DNA of 62,298 nucleotides from an uncultured Porphyromonadaceae bacterium (GCA_947427285.1 CANEHE010000009.1:1-62298), one strand, 5' to 3'. Positions 36,238-45,212 are shown, counted from the first letter of the stretch. Notes: generated by a model from the letters alone, not told the origin. Numbers and translations are program-made.

Positions 36238-37254
36238 ATGAGTATAACCATTCTCGGTATTGAATCTTCATGTGATGATACGTCTGCGGCTGTCATTGCC
36301 GACGGCATACTGCGTAGCAATGTCATATCCTCGCAGAAGGTTCATGAGGCATACGGGGGTGTGGTCCCGGAACTTGCGTCAAGGGCCCATCAACAGAACA
36401 TACTTCCTACCGTGAGCGAATCCCTTCGCCAGGCCGGAATAGACATGAAATCTGTCGATGCCATCGCGTTTACTCGCGGACCAGGACTTCTTGGCTCTCT
36501 TCTGGTGGGCACTTCTTTCGCCAAAGGTCTTGCGTTGGCGGCAGGAGTGCCACTTATAGATGTGAATCATCTCCATGCCCATATACTATCTCATTTTATC
36601 CGTACGGAGGAAAGACAGGACGTCCCGGAATTTCCATTTATATGTCTGCTCATTTCCGGAGGAAATTCACAGATTGTAGTAGTGCGTTCCCCGTTTGATA
36701 TGGAGATTGTAGGACGAACCATCGATGATGCCGCTGGAGAGGCATTCGACAAATGTGCCAAAGTGATGGGACTTCCTTATCCCGGCGGACCACATATAGA
36801 TCGACTTGCATCTCAGGGAAATGCGGATGCATTCCGGTTCAGTCGCCCGAAAATTCCGGGGTTTGATTATTCGTTTTCCGGTCTCAAGACATCCTTTCTG
36901 TATACTCTGCGCGACGGGGTTAAAGTTGATCCGGATTTTATAGACCGGAACAAAGCCGATCTTGCCGCATCTCTACAGTCTACTATCATAACAATACTGC
37001 TTGATAAACTTGAAAAGGCAGTTGACCGGTATTCTGTCACTTCTGTGGCTATAGGGGGTGGTGTGTCGGCAAATTCCGGAGTGAGAAACGCTGTCGCGGA
37101 TTTCTGTGCACGGCGTGGAATAAAGGCATGGATTCCTCCACGGTCTTTTACTACTGACAATGCAGCCATGGTGGCGATGGCTGGATATTTCAAATTCCAG
37201 CGCAAGGAGTTTTGTCCGCTCTCTTCACCACCTTTTGCCCGAGTTGAAATATGA
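36238..37254 (+). CDS. tsaD: tRNA N6-adenosine threonylcarbamoyltransferase TsaD
   Basis: Transfers the threonylcarbamoyl group to A37 of ANN-decoding tRNAs, with TsaB and TsaE. The 338-residue ASKHA-fold protein shows GIESSCDDTSAAV at the N-terminus, metal ligands His111 and His115 in NHLHAHILSHF, ISGGNSQIV, DDAAGEAFDKCAK, and GGVSANSGVR near the end. ATG 36238 is chosen over the TTG at 36232 because the family motif begins a few residues later. Essential housekeeping gene. Confidence 0.96.
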   Translation: MSITILGIESSCDDTSAAVIADGILRSNVISSQKVHEAYGGVVPELASRAHQQNILPTVSESLRQAGIDMKSVDAIAFTRGPGLLGSLLVGTSFAKGLALAAGVPLIDVNHLHAHILSHFIRTEERQDVPEFPFICLLISGGNSQIVVVRSPFDMEIVGRTIDDAAGEAFDKCAKVMGLPYPGGPHIDRLASQGNADAFRFSRPKIPGFDYSFSGLKTSFLYTLRDGVKVDPDFIDRNKADLAASLQSTIITILLDKLEKAVDRYSVTSVAIGGGVSANSGVRNAVADFCARRGIKAWIPPRSFTTDNAAMVAMAGYFKFQRKEFCPLSSPPFARVEI

Positions 37255-37295
37255 ATGCGGACAATAAAATCAGCTTATAATATCCCCATCATACA

Positions 37296-38078
37296 ATGAG
37301 CGTTAATGAGAATACACCTACTGACGCCCCGTACAGGGAAACACGTCATCTGGTAATTTATGGATACACCAGACATGAACTGGCTAAGGTGATGCGGCAC
37401 TTTGAGTCGATGTTGCCTGAATATGTAAAGATATCCATTGATTCCGTTAATCTTGTTACCCGTATTACACTTACCGGGGTTAATTCCGGAGTTGAGCTTC
37501 TGCGTTTCAAGATGAATAAGTATCAGCAGAATCTCAATGATATATTTTCGCAGGAGGTGGTTGCGATGGCAGATAAATCTGTGGCTCAGGTATTGGGGGA
37601 ATTACTTACAGAACGGGAGTTGACTGTGAGTTGTGCTGAAAGTTGCACAGGTGGCAATATCGCACACCGGATAGTGCAGAATCCGGGTTCGTCGGTATAT
37701 TTTCTTGGAAGTGTGGTCAGTTACAGTAACGATGTCAAGGCAAATGTGCTTGGAGTGGACCGGCGAGACATTGACCGTGACGGTGCTGTGAGCAGAAGTG
37801 TAGCTGAATCCATGGCCTGCGGTGCCGCCAAGTTGATGCGTACGGATTGTGCGATAGCCACAACCGGAATTGCAGGTCCTGGAGGAGGGACAAGATTCAA
37901 ACCTGTAGGTACTGTATGGATCGCGGTGAAATATCTTGATACAGTAGTTAGCGAATGTCTTCATTTTCAGGGAGACAGGGATGCAGTCATAGAGTGTGCC
38001 ACTAACCATGCCATGGTGATGTTGATACGATTGCTCCGGAACTGTTATGAAGTTCAGGAAGACTTTAACGACGAATAG
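37296..38078 (+). CDS. CinA-family NMN amidohydrolase (PncC domain) with KH-like N-terminus
   Basis: The C-terminal ~160 residues are a CinA/PncC nicotinamide mononucleotide deamidase domain: SCAESCTGG with catalytic Ser116, SVVSYSNDVKANVLGV and TTGIAGPGGGT. The first ~95 residues resemble the KH-like middle domain of full-length CinA (RITLTGVNSGVELLRFKM..NLNDIF), but the N-terminal MoCF/ADP-ribose pyrophosphatase domain of CinA is absent. No remains of it are seen between this gene and tsaD, 41 bases upstream. It probably recycles NMN to NaMN in pyridine-nucleotide salvage. The same transcript as tsaD is likely. Confidence 0.88.
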   Translation: MSVNENTPTDAPYRETRHLVIYGYTRHELAKVMRHFESMLPEYVKISIDSVNLVTRITLTGVNSGVELLRFKMNKYQQNLNDIFSQEVVAMADKSVAQVLGELLTERELTVSCAESCTGGNIAHRIVQNPGSSVYFLGSVVSYSNDVKANVLGVDRRDIDRDGAVSRSVAESMACGAAKLMRTDCAIATTGIAGPGGGTRFKPVGTVWIAVKYLDTVVSECLHFQGDRDAVIECATNHAMVMLIRLLRNCYEVQEDFNDE

Positions 38079-38105
38079 TTGATAACACCGTTTTTATGGT
38101 CTGGT

Positions 38106-38137
38106 ATTGTATGAGCCACCGTTTTTCGCTAATTTTG
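38106..38137 (+). promoter_or_regulatory. Promoter of the beta-barrel/amidase/mlaD operon
   Basis: ATTG (38106-38109), 20-base spacer, TAATTTTG (38130-38137). Confidence 0.6.
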
Positions 38138-38177
38138 CCCGAATTTTTCTCTTTATCCGGAGTTGAGACAGTTTGAT

Positions 38178-38822
38178 ATGACATGCCCGATATTGTCTTA
38201 TGTATCTGTGACCGTGCGGTTATGGTGTATATTGTTGTTGACTATGATGTCCGGTATGATGTTTCATAGTCATGCTGCAACATCGCAGGAGGCTGTCGAT
38301 ACCATCGGGTCTAAGGCTTTGGATGAACGGGAATCTCTTTTCCCGGAAGGCAACCGACCGTTATGGCTGAGCCATTTCACATGGGGAGTAGATGTAGGTA
38401 CATCCATAGATCTTCGAGGATACGGCATGTCAACGCTTGATGCCGACGTGATGATAGGTTATAAAAGTGATTTTATACGCACGGTTGGTGTAGGTGCCGG
38501 CGTGCATCGGTCCTTCGGTCGTAAAAACAATTTTTTCCCTCTATATGTGGTTTTTCGTTCCTCGTTTCGCTCAAAGCCATCTTTGTGTTTTTTCAATCTC
38601 CGGGCCGGATATGCGTTTTCTGCCATAGAGAACGGCGTGTCGCGTGGAGGTGTGATGGCTGCCGTCGGTGTGGGGATAAATCTTGCAATGAGTAAGAAGT
38701 TCCAGAGCCACATTCTATTGTCTTATTGCTATTATCATCTCAACAACCGTAGCCGGAGCGAGGCCGGCATCGATGTCAGATACGTCGATCTGGCCCGTAT
38801 TAGTTTTGGCGTTAATTTCTGA
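38178..38822 (+). CDS. Small outer-membrane beta-barrel-like protein, unknown function
   Basis: A 214-residue protein. ATG 38178 gives a hydrophobic signal region (about residues 11-35, VTVRLWCILLLTMMSGMMF..HA). The mature part has alternating strands with aromatic girdle residues (LSHFTWGVDVGTSIDLRGYG; SHILLSYCYYHLNN) and ends VDLARISFGVNF, i.e. a terminal Phe as in outer-membrane barrels of 8 to 10 strands. It precedes the amidase gene by 13 bases, so a cell-envelope role fits. It resembles Bacteroidota DUF3316-like barrels in general form only; I do not assign a family. Confidence 0.65.
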   Translation: MTCPILSYVSVTVRLWCILLLTMMSGMMFHSHAATSQEAVDTIGSKALDERESLFPEGNRPLWLSHFTWGVDVGTSIDLRGYGMSTLDADVMIGYKSDFIRTVGVGAGVHRSFGRKNNFFPLYVVFRSSFRSKPSLCFFNLRAGYAFSAIENGVSRGGVMAAVGVGINLAMSKKFQSHILLSYCYYHLNNRSRSEAGIDVRYVDLARISFGVNF

Positions 38823-38835
38823 TAAACATTAAGTC

Positions 38836-40173
38836 ATGTCAATTCGTAATTTCATAATATTTATAACAGTAGTATTGACTTTTATTATCCCTTTTACGAC
38901 AGATGGTGCCCGTCAGGAAACCAAACCGTTTACCGTGGTCATCGATGCCGGCCACGGTGGTAAGGATGTAGGAGCTATCGACAACAATGTAAAAGAAAAA
39001 GACATTAACCTTGGTGTGGCACTCGCACTCGCTGATAAGATAAAGAAAGGTATGAAGAATGTGAAGGTTGTGATGACCCGTGACAACGATACATTCATAT
39101 CTCTTCAGCAACGGGCCGAGAAAGCCAATAAGGCGAAGGCAGATCTATTTATCTCCATACATACCAATTCGGTCGATGCTTTGAATAAAAACAGGAAAAA
39201 TGTGTCCGGTGCCTCGGTATATGCTCTTGGCCTTCACAAGGATGCAAATAATATGGCGGTAGCGCGTCGGGAGAATGCGGTAATAGAACTTGAGAAGAAC
39301 CACGAACAGAATTACAAGGGTTTTGATCCAAACTCCGACGAGTCATATATAATCTTTGAAATGGCACAGAAGAAGAATCTAAGTCAGAGCATAAAGTTCG
39401 CGGACGAGGTTCAGAGACAGCTTGTAGAGACAGCCGGACGTGCTGATAGAAAAGTACATCAGGCTGGATTCTGGGTGCTGTGGGCTACTTCAATGCCCGC
39501 TGTGCTTATAGAACTTGACTTTATATGCAATCCGAATTCTGCAGTATATATGGCTTCTCAAAAAGGTCAGAAACAACTTGCTCAGGCTATCTATAATGCA
39601 GTTAAGAAGTATAGACATGACCTTCTGAAAACTACAGCTTCCCGATTATCCTCTTTAGAGGAAAGTCCCATTTATGGTAAAAATGAGGATATGACTGTAC
39701 TGGTTCCGGTTTCGGAGGTTCCTGATAGGATTGTTTCCGAGCCTCCGACGCATGGTCAGACAACGCTACCAGCACGCAGGCGCAGACGTTCGGTTGCAGC
39801 GAAAGAGCTGTCGGACAGACGCAATCTGGAGGCATCTTCGATTACGGTGAGGACTTATTCCGGATTTACGGCTACAGCTGCTGCTCCAGCGGTATCTTCG
39901 GTTACTGTCAAGACTTCCGATATGGGTGATATTGTGTCAGAACCTAAAACCGATCAGAAATTACTCAATGTATCTTCTGTAGCGAAGTCTGCTGATAAGA
40001 GTAATCATTCTGAAAAAAATAGGAATGTAAGAATCTATAAAAACCGTAAGGTTGTTATAAATGATATGCGTTCCAGTCGGGATAAAATGAAAACTTCGGC
40101 TGCAAAGAGAGTTATGTCGACTGGAGACGATTCTCATCTGAAACGTCCCTCTCTTCGTGGACGTAAAAAGTGA
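38836..40173 (+). CDS. N-acetylmuramoyl-L-alanine amidase (Amidase_3)
   Basis: Periplasmic zinc amidase that cuts peptidoglycan stem peptides, 445 residues. Signal peptide 1-24. The Amidase_3 domain covers about 33-265: zinc ligand His in IDAGHGGKDVGA, the second His in SIHTNSVD and catalytic Glu in VLIELDFICNP. The last ~180 residues are low-complexity, basic and Ser/Thr-rich with no LysM or SPOR domain visible, and may act as a flexible wall-binding tail. The gene lies between a small barrel gene and mlaD, as in many Bacteroidota, tying septal wall cleavage to outer-membrane lipid handling. Confidence 0.92.
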   Translation: MSIRNFIIFITVVLTFIIPFTTDGARQETKPFTVVIDAGHGGKDVGAIDNNVKEKDINLGVALALADKIKKGMKNVKVVMTRDNDTFISLQQRAEKANKAKADLFISIHTNSVDALNKNRKNVSGASVYALGLHKDANNMAVARRENAVIELEKNHEQNYKGFDPNSDESYIIFEMAQKKNLSQSIKFADEVQRQLVETAGRADRKVHQAGFWVLWATSMPAVLIELDFICNPNSAVYMASQKGQKQLAQAIYNAVKKYRHDLLKTTASRLSSLEESPIYGKNEDMTVLVPVSEVPDRIVSEPPTHGQTTLPARRRRRSVAAKELSDRRNLEASSITVRTYSGFTATAAAPAVSSVTVKTSDMGDIVSEPKTDQKLLNVSSVAKSADKSNHSEKNRNVRIYKNRKVVINDMRSSRDKMKTSAAKRVMSTGDDSHLKRPSLRGRKK

Positions 40174-40202
40174 TATTGTGCGTTGAATCAATTCATTTCG
40201 GT

Positions 40203-41105
40203 ATGAAAAAGATATTTACCAGAGAATTTATCATTGGATTAAGTGTGATTGTCGCAATTGCCATATTGATTGTCGGCATCGATTATCTCAAGGGGGTGAA
40301 CCTGTTCAAACCTGCGAATTTCTATTATGCCACTTACACGGATGTGGCTGGTCTGGAGACAGCAGCCCCGGTCACTCTCAATGGATATAAGGTCGGTCAG
40401 GTCAGAGAAATCAGCTATGATTACTCCAATCCAGGCCATATAAAAGTACTTCTGGCCCTTAACAAGGAACTCCATATACCCGATGACTCAAGAGCAAACA
40501 TCGGCAGCACGTTGCTGAGTGGCGCGTTTATAAATCTTGAGCTTGGATCGTCGCGGAAGATGCTTGAAGTCGGTTCGGACATCCCCACTTCCGCGTCTCC
40601 CGACCTCATGTCATCGCTTACAAATGATATGATGCCTAAGGTAAATGCGATTCTTCCGAGAATTGATACATTGTTGTATAATCTTAATCTTCTTGTTACG
40701 GACCCGGCTCTTCTCGCTTCGGTGAGACGTCTGGATGGTATAACTGAAAATCTGCTTCTTACATCTGGGTCTCTCAATAATACGATGAGTCGGCAGGTAC
40801 CTTCTATTCTCAATGGTGCCGGAGGGGTGATCCAGAATATTGATACCATAACGGCCAATCTGACGTTGCTTTCAAGTCAGCTAAAGGCTCTCCCTATTCA
40901 GTCAACTATGAATAATGTGGAGCAGATAACGGAAAATCTGTCGCGATTCTCCCGGCAACTTAATGATCCAGGGTCTTCATTGGGTATGCTTACATCAAGT
41001 CCGGAGCTTTATAACAGACTGAATACTGTGGCAGCGGATATAGATTCGCTTATAGTTGATATCAAGAAGAATCCCAAACGATATATCAGTATCAAACTCC
41101 TGTGA
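40203..41105 (+). CDS. MlaD-family substrate-binding membrane protein
   Basis: MCE-domain subunit of a Mla/TtgA-type phospholipid transporter between inner and outer membranes. The 300-residue protein has a transmembrane helix at about 7-28 (FIIGLSVIVAIAILIVGIDYL), an MCE domain at about 35-115 (YATYTDVAGLETAAPVTLNGYKVGQV; GAFINLEL), and a long helical tail. ATG 40203 is used; a GTG at 40170 inside the amidase end is rejected. The MlaE permease and MlaF ATPase genes are not in this window and must be elsewhere. Confidence 0.88.
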   Translation: MKKIFTREFIIGLSVIVAIAILIVGIDYLKGVNLFKPANFYYATYTDVAGLETAAPVTLNGYKVGQVREISYDYSNPGHIKVLLALNKELHIPDDSRANIGSTLLSGAFINLELGSSRKMLEVGSDIPTSASPDLMSSLTNDMMPKVNAILPRIDTLLYNLNLLVTDPALLASVRRLDGITENLLLTSGSLNNTMSRQVPSILNGAGGVIQNIDTITANLTLLSSQLKALPIQSTMNNVEQITENLSRFSRQLNDPGSSLGMLTSSPELYNRLNTVAADIDSLIVDIKKNPKRYISIKLL

Positions 41106-41423
41106 CATGATTGTGCATTGTCTGGATTGAGTTTGAATAAGAAAATTTGTCCGGATTGACTGTTTGATTCCCATACTGACAATAAATGTGGACATTCTTG
41201 AAATGCCGAAAAATAGGTCGTGCCTATAAGTAGTTGTGATACAAATTGTTATCCGGTAGAATGAAGCATAAAACCAGATGAGATACGAATTTGGACAAGA
41301 AAGTTTTGATTATCAAAACTTTCTTGTCCAAATAAAACTTCCAAATTTTTTGGCATTTTTTTTTTCTCTTTTTTTTAACCAACTTTGTACCCGATTCGCT
41401 CCTTTAGAGCCATCAGTAAACCC
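41106..41423. other. Gene-free region before dnaA
   Basis: 318 bases without a gene. It holds the long palindrome (listed apart), a T-tract T10-C-T-C-T8 at 41356-41376, and a CAACTTTG (41380-41387) that resembles a -7 box but has no -33 TTTG at the usual distance. TTATCCGGT-like and TGTGGACAT-like 9-mers match DnaA boxes at only 7 of 9 positions. There is not enough to call an origin. Confidence 0.6.
41289..41333. repeat. Perfect palindrome, 21-bp arms and 3-base loop, upstream of dnaA
   Basis: Arms 41289-41309 and 41313-41333 are exact reverse complements around TTA (arm begins ATTTGGACAAGAAAG). It is AT-rich, lies about 90 bases before the dnaA ATG and 180 bases after mlaD, and has no U-tract on either side, so it is not an ordinary terminator. 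Transcribed, it would fold into a very stable hairpin; as DNA it could extrude as a cruciform. Confidence 0.85.
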
Positions 41424-42827
41424 ATGAGTCCGGAATTACAACAGAAGTGGGATAAGTTTATGAATCTTATCCGGGACAATGTAGGGGCCGAAAGGTTTCG
41501 TACATGGTTTGCTGAAGCCATACCTGTAGGCTTTGACGGGGGTGAGATTGTAATAGGACTTCCATCCCATTTTTTCTTTGAGAAATATGAGGATGATTTC
41601 TACGGGATAATCTCAAAATCTCTTCGACATGCTTTCGGACCTTCCGTAAAGCTTGCTTATGAGATAAATGTCATAAATCATGACGCCAAGAGTCGTGTCA
41701 GACTTGAAAGTCCAGAACAGAGTCATGTCATCACAAGCAAGATCGCACGTCAGGCCACACGACCGGTAAATCCTCTTGAGGAGAAAACCGCAGACGGCGG
41801 AGATATTGATTCCCAACTGAACGAGACGCTTAATTTTCAGAATTATTGTGTAGGAGAAAGCAATAAACTGCCGTTCACGATAGCTGAATATATCGCCAAC
41901 AATCCACGGAAGACAGATTTCAATCCGTTTTTTCTGTATGGAGAGGTCGGGGTAGGGAAGACCCATCTGATTCAGGCCATAGGCATCCGTATCAAGGAGC
42001 GTAATCCTGGTGCTAAAGTGCTGTTTATTCCGATGAGGCAGTTCCAGTATCTCCTTGCTGCAGCGACGGTAAAGAAGGAGATCCCGGGATTTATCAATTG
42101 GTTTCAGCAGATGGATGCCATACTCTTTGATGATCTTCAGGAATTGTCTTTCAAAGATGGTACGATGAAGGTGCTTTTCCCTATTTTCAATCATCTGCAC
42201 CATCGGGGGCGTACTCTTGTTTTTACCTGTGATCGACCTCCTGTGGAACTGGATGGGATTACAGACAGACTTATTGACCGTTTCAAATGGGGTATTACGG
42301 AAAAACTTCCACGTCCCGACAGGGCACTTCGCCGTGAAATACTCAGATATAAAGCAAGTAAGAACGGTCTGGACATTCCGGCTGATATTCTGGACTATAT
42401 TGCGGACAATACCTCAGGATCGGTGAGAGAACTTGAAGGAATTGTGATGGGAATACTCACGAGAAGTATCACCCTCAATGCTCCTATTTCCATAGAGATG
42501 GCATGCAGTGTGATGCGCAATTCCGTCCGTCCGATCAGAAAAACCATTAATTTTGACATGATTGTCGATGCCACAGCGGAATATTATAACCTTAATCCAG
42601 ACGTTATATTTTCAAAGAGCCGCGTGCGCGATATAGCCGATGCCCGAATGGTGACAATGTATCTGGGAAATAAACTTACAGACTTGTCTCTGAAGGCTAT
42701 CGGCAGAAAACTGAATCGTACGCATACCACTGTAATGCATGGCATTTCCGCCATTAAAGACCGTATGCCTTTCGCACATGACCTATTGGAGGCCGTGGAA
42801 CAGATTGAATCGGATCTCCGTCGCTGA
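41424..42827 (+). CDS. dnaA: Chromosomal replication initiator protein DnaA
   Basis: Initiator ATPase of chromosome replication, 467 residues. Domain I is at 1-85 (LQQKWDKFMNLIRDNVGAERFRTWF), domain II is a variable linker (~95-135), AAA+ domain III has Walker A GEVGVGKT (173-180), Walker B ILFDDLQ (D236-D237), and domain IV ends in the DnaA-box-binding HTH LKAIGRKLNRTHTTVMHG. ATG 41424 fits the family N-terminus; an in-frame TTG at 41385 is rejected. dnaN is not adjacent, as is usual in Bacteroidota. Confidence 0.96.
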   Translation: MSPELQQKWDKFMNLIRDNVGAERFRTWFAEAIPVGFDGGEIVIGLPSHFFFEKYEDDFYGIISKSLRHAFGPSVKLAYEINVINHDAKSRVRLESPEQSHVITSKIARQATRPVNPLEEKTADGGDIDSQLNETLNFQNYCVGESNKLPFTIAEYIANNPRKTDFNPFFLYGEVGVGKTHLIQAIGIRIKERNPGAKVLFIPMRQFQYLLAAATVKKEIPGFINWFQQMDAILFDDLQELSFKDGTMKVLFPIFNHLHHRGRTLVFTCDRPPVELDGITDRLIDRFKWGITEKLPRPDRALRREILRYKASKNGLDIPADILDYIADNTSGSVRELEGIVMGILTRSITLNAPISIEMACSVMRNSVRPIRKTINFDMIVDATAEYYNLNPDVIFSKSRVRDIADARMVTMYLGNKLTDLSLKAIGRKLNRTHTTVMHGISAIKDRMPFAHDLLEAVEQIESDLRR

Positions 42828-42912
42828 AAAATGTTATTCCGGTTTCTTCGGAAACGTCGGGTTATTTAAGAATATCGTTTTTGGGATATTTTTATTTTAA
42901 AAGGATAGTAAT

Positions 42913-43728
42913 ATGAATTCTATATCACGTCGACTTTGTCCACTATTTTTATTTTTCTGTACGTTGCCCGCTTTTCCGTGGGGACAGAAAGGACATGATA
43001 CAACCGCCGCCATAGCGGAGCGACATCTCACTCCTACTGCCAAAGATTTCATAACAAAACTTCTTGACGGCAAATCAATAGTGTATTGGGCTAATTGGCT
43101 TGACAATGCTTCGCATACGGATGAATATGCCTATACAAAGACATGGCACTACAAGAATATTGATGAGGGTGTAAACTTCGACGAGGCCCCCCTTCTTGAA
43201 TCCGGTGACATAGTGCGGGCCATAACTAATCAGATAGACATCGCAAAAGATCCTGAATCCACAGAAGATCAGAAACGCCTTGCGGTAAAGATAATTGTTC
43301 ATCTTCTTGGTGACATACATCAACCCATGCATTTAGGTCATGCCTCGGACCGTGGCGGCAACAGTTGGCCAATCAAGTATTTTGGACGAGATGTAAATCT
43401 TCATGGAACTTGGGATGGCAGTCTTCCCGAGGCGGCTCACAGATGGAGCCATACTGAATGGGTTGATCAGATAGACCGTGCGACTCCACAGGAAGAGGCT
43501 GAGATGCTTCGTGGCAATCCATACGATTGGGGAAAGGAAACATTCGAGATATGCACCAAGGTCTATGAAGAAACTCCCAGAGATACCGAGATCTCTTACG
43601 ATTATGTGGCAAAATGGACGCCAACAGTAGAGATACAGTTTCTAAAGGGGGGATTGCGTCTTGCTGATCTCCTTAATGCCCTGTTTGATCCGACGTATAC
43701 ATCCCGTACTGGGGCAGTGAAGAGATGA
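42913..43728 (+). CDS. S1/P1-type zinc nuclease, exported
   Basis: Exported single-strand nuclease/3'-nucleotidase with a trinuclear zinc site, 271 residues. Cleavage before Trp23 would leave the free N-terminal Trp that ligates zinc in this family (mature start WGQKGH, His28). Further ligands are in WANWLDNA, TWHYKNID, LVKIIVHLLGDIHQPMHLG (read as VHLLGDIHQPMH) and LHGTWDG. It probably salvages nucleic acid from the environment. It overlaps the next small nuclease-like gene by four bases (ATGA). Confidence 0.92.
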   Translation: MNSISRRLCPLFLFFCTLPAFPWGQKGHDTTAAIAERHLTPTAKDFITKLLDGKSIVYWANWLDNASHTDEYAYTKTWHYKNIDEGVNFDEAPLLESGDIVRAITNQIDIAKDPESTEDQKRLAVKIIVHLLGDIHQPMHLGHASDRGGNSWPIKYFGRDVNLHGTWDGSLPEAAHRWSHTEWVDQIDRATPQEEAEMLRGNPYDWGKETFEICTKVYEETPRDTEISYDYVAKWTPTVEIQFLKGGLRLADLLNALFDPTYTSRTGAVKR

Positions 43729-44228
43729 GAATCCTCTCAAATAACGAGTCCGATGGTTTGCCTCCTTTGTCGCTTCCTCCCGTCTCTCTTAAAGTGAGAT
43801 GTATGGATGGAGTAGTGAAGGTATTCGACTCTTTGCGTGAGAAATTTGTGGCTTTGACTCCGGAAGAATTTGTCCGGCAGCATTTCGTGGCTTGGCTTAT
43901 TTCGGTAAAGGGATATCCTAAGAGTCTTATTGCCAATGAATTTTCATTGAATATGAACGGACTTTCGCGAAGATGCGATACAGTTGCTTTCTCTCCGGAG
44001 GGAGATACGTTGCTGATAGTGGAATATAAAGCACCGTCAGTGGATGTTACTCAAGATGTATTTGACCAGATAGTGCGTTACAATACGGTGCTGCGGGCCC
44101 GATATCTGGTAGTGTCCAACGGCATACACCATTATTGTTGTCAGATAGATTATAAGAAAGACACATATCATTTTGTGCCTGAGATCCCGTCGTACTCTTC
44201 GTTGAGAATGCCATCATCCGATAACTGA
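43725..44228 (+). CDS. Stand-alone HsdR N-terminal-like nuclease domain protein
   Basis: A 167-residue cytosolic protein made almost only of a type I restriction R-subunit N-terminal-like domain of the PD-(D/E)xK class: RRCDTVAFSPEGD (catalytic Asp), LLIVEYKAP (the ExK motif) and the trailing VFDQIVRYNTVLRARYLVVSNG. There is no helicase part, no HsdM or HsdS nearby, and no frameshift, so it is not a restriction system remnant in sequence terms. Short forms of this domain are widespread in Bacteroidota. It is translationally coupled to the exported S1/P1 nuclease gene. Confidence 0.82.
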   Translation: MRILSNNESDGLPPLSLPPVSLKVRCMDGVVKVFDSLREKFVALTPEEFVRQHFVAWLISVKGYPKSLIANEFSLNMNGLSRRCDTVAFSPEGDTLLIVEYKAPSVDVTQDVFDQIVRYNTVLRARYLVVSNGIHHYCCQIDYKKDTYHFVPEIPSYSSLRMPSSDN

Positions 44229-44273
44229 CGCGTAAGTGCATTTATCAGTAACGATGACGATGAAGTATATACG

Positions 44274-45206
44274 TCAGTGTTTGATACGCATATATTCAAA
44301 CAACTGACGTTGGTTTTTGGCGATGGTGGCAAGGACAAGTCCACATAGAAACAACAGAATTGCAAGCATAAGCAGCGTACAGGCTACTATCAGTGACGGA
44401 AAGCGTGGCACCAGATTGGTTGCCCAGTACTCTGTAAGTACCGGTATCATCAGTGTTATGCTTCCGGCAAGCGATATCAAGGAGAGTATCGAAAAGAATG
44501 TAAGGGGACGGTAATCCTTAAATAAAGTGAATATTGTTCCTATGACTTTTACTCCGTCTGAGACGGTATTAAGTTTGGAAACGCTTCCTTCCCCACGGTC
44601 GCGGTAGCCTACCGGTGCTTCACAGACCCGATAGTTTTTATCGAGTGCATGTATGGTAAGTTCCGTTTCAATCTCAAATCCCTTTGACATCACCGGAAAA
44701 TTCTTGATGAAGTCACGGCTGAACACACGATAACCGGAAAGAATGTCATGCATGTCTGCCTTGAAAATCCGGTTTATCATAGTTTTTACAAATCTGTTGC
44801 CGGAATTATGGAACGGACGCTTGTTCTCCGAAAAATAAGTTGATGATAGACGGTCCCCAACCACCATATCGGCATGTTGCTCTAGAAGCATTTTTATGAG
44901 TTTCGGAGCCTCCTCGGCCGGATATGTGTCATCACCGTCGGCTATCACGTATACATCCGCCTCAATATCCCTGAACATTGACCGCATCACGTTTCCCTTT
45001 CCCTGACGTGGTTCTTTGCGGACTATTGCTCCGGCTTTGGCTGCTACCTCGGCAGTGCCGTCGGTACTGTTATTGTCGTATACATATATATCGGCTTCTG
45101 GAAGCACTTTTCTGAAGTCTTCCACGACCTTTCCTATAGAGAGTGCTTCGTTAAAGCACGGCAGCATTACGGCTACCTTATATTCTGTAGAGGTGATATT
45201 TCCCAT
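44274..45206 (-). CDS. GT2 family glycosyltransferase with two C-terminal membrane helices
   Basis: A 310-residue protein with a GT-A domain near residues 10-215: VMLPCFNEALSIGKVV, YDNNSTDGTAEVA, DVYVIADGDDTYPAEEAPKL (nucleotide and metal-binding Asp cluster), ILSGYRVFSRDF. Two helices follow (LTFFSILSLISLAGSITLMIPVL; LIVACTLLMLAILLFLCGLV). The form is that of dolichol-/polyprenyl-phosphate hexosyltransferases such as DPM1/GtrB. It probably loads a sugar on undecaprenyl phosphate for use at the outer side by the multi-helix protein encoded just upstream. The acceptor is inferred. Confidence 0.88.
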   Translation of the reverse strand: MGNITSTEYKVAVMLPCFNEALSIGKVVEDFRKVLPEADIYVYDNNSTDGTAEVAAKAGAIVRKEPRQGKGNVMRSMFRDIEADVYVIADGDDTYPAEEAPKLIKMLLEQHADMVVGDRLSSTYFSENKRPFHNSGNRFVKTMINRIFKADMHDILSGYRVFSRDFIKNFPVMSKGFEIETELTIHALDKNYRVCEAPVGYRDRGEGSVSKLNTVSDGVKVIGTIFTLFKDYRPLTFFSILSLISLAGSITLMIPVLTEYWATNLVPRFPSLIVACTLLMLAILLFLCGLVLATIAKNQRQLFEYMRIKH

Positions 45207-45212
45207 TGATGT

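Noticed and set aside
41289..41333. Terminator of the mlaD operon
   Set aside because: The palindrome is 180 bases past the mlaD stop and lacks a U-tract on both strands.
41106..41423. Replication origin next to dnaA
   Set aside because: Only 7-of-9 DnaA-box matches, no cluster, and no visible strand switch in gene order; the location by dnaA alone is not evidence in Bacteroidota.
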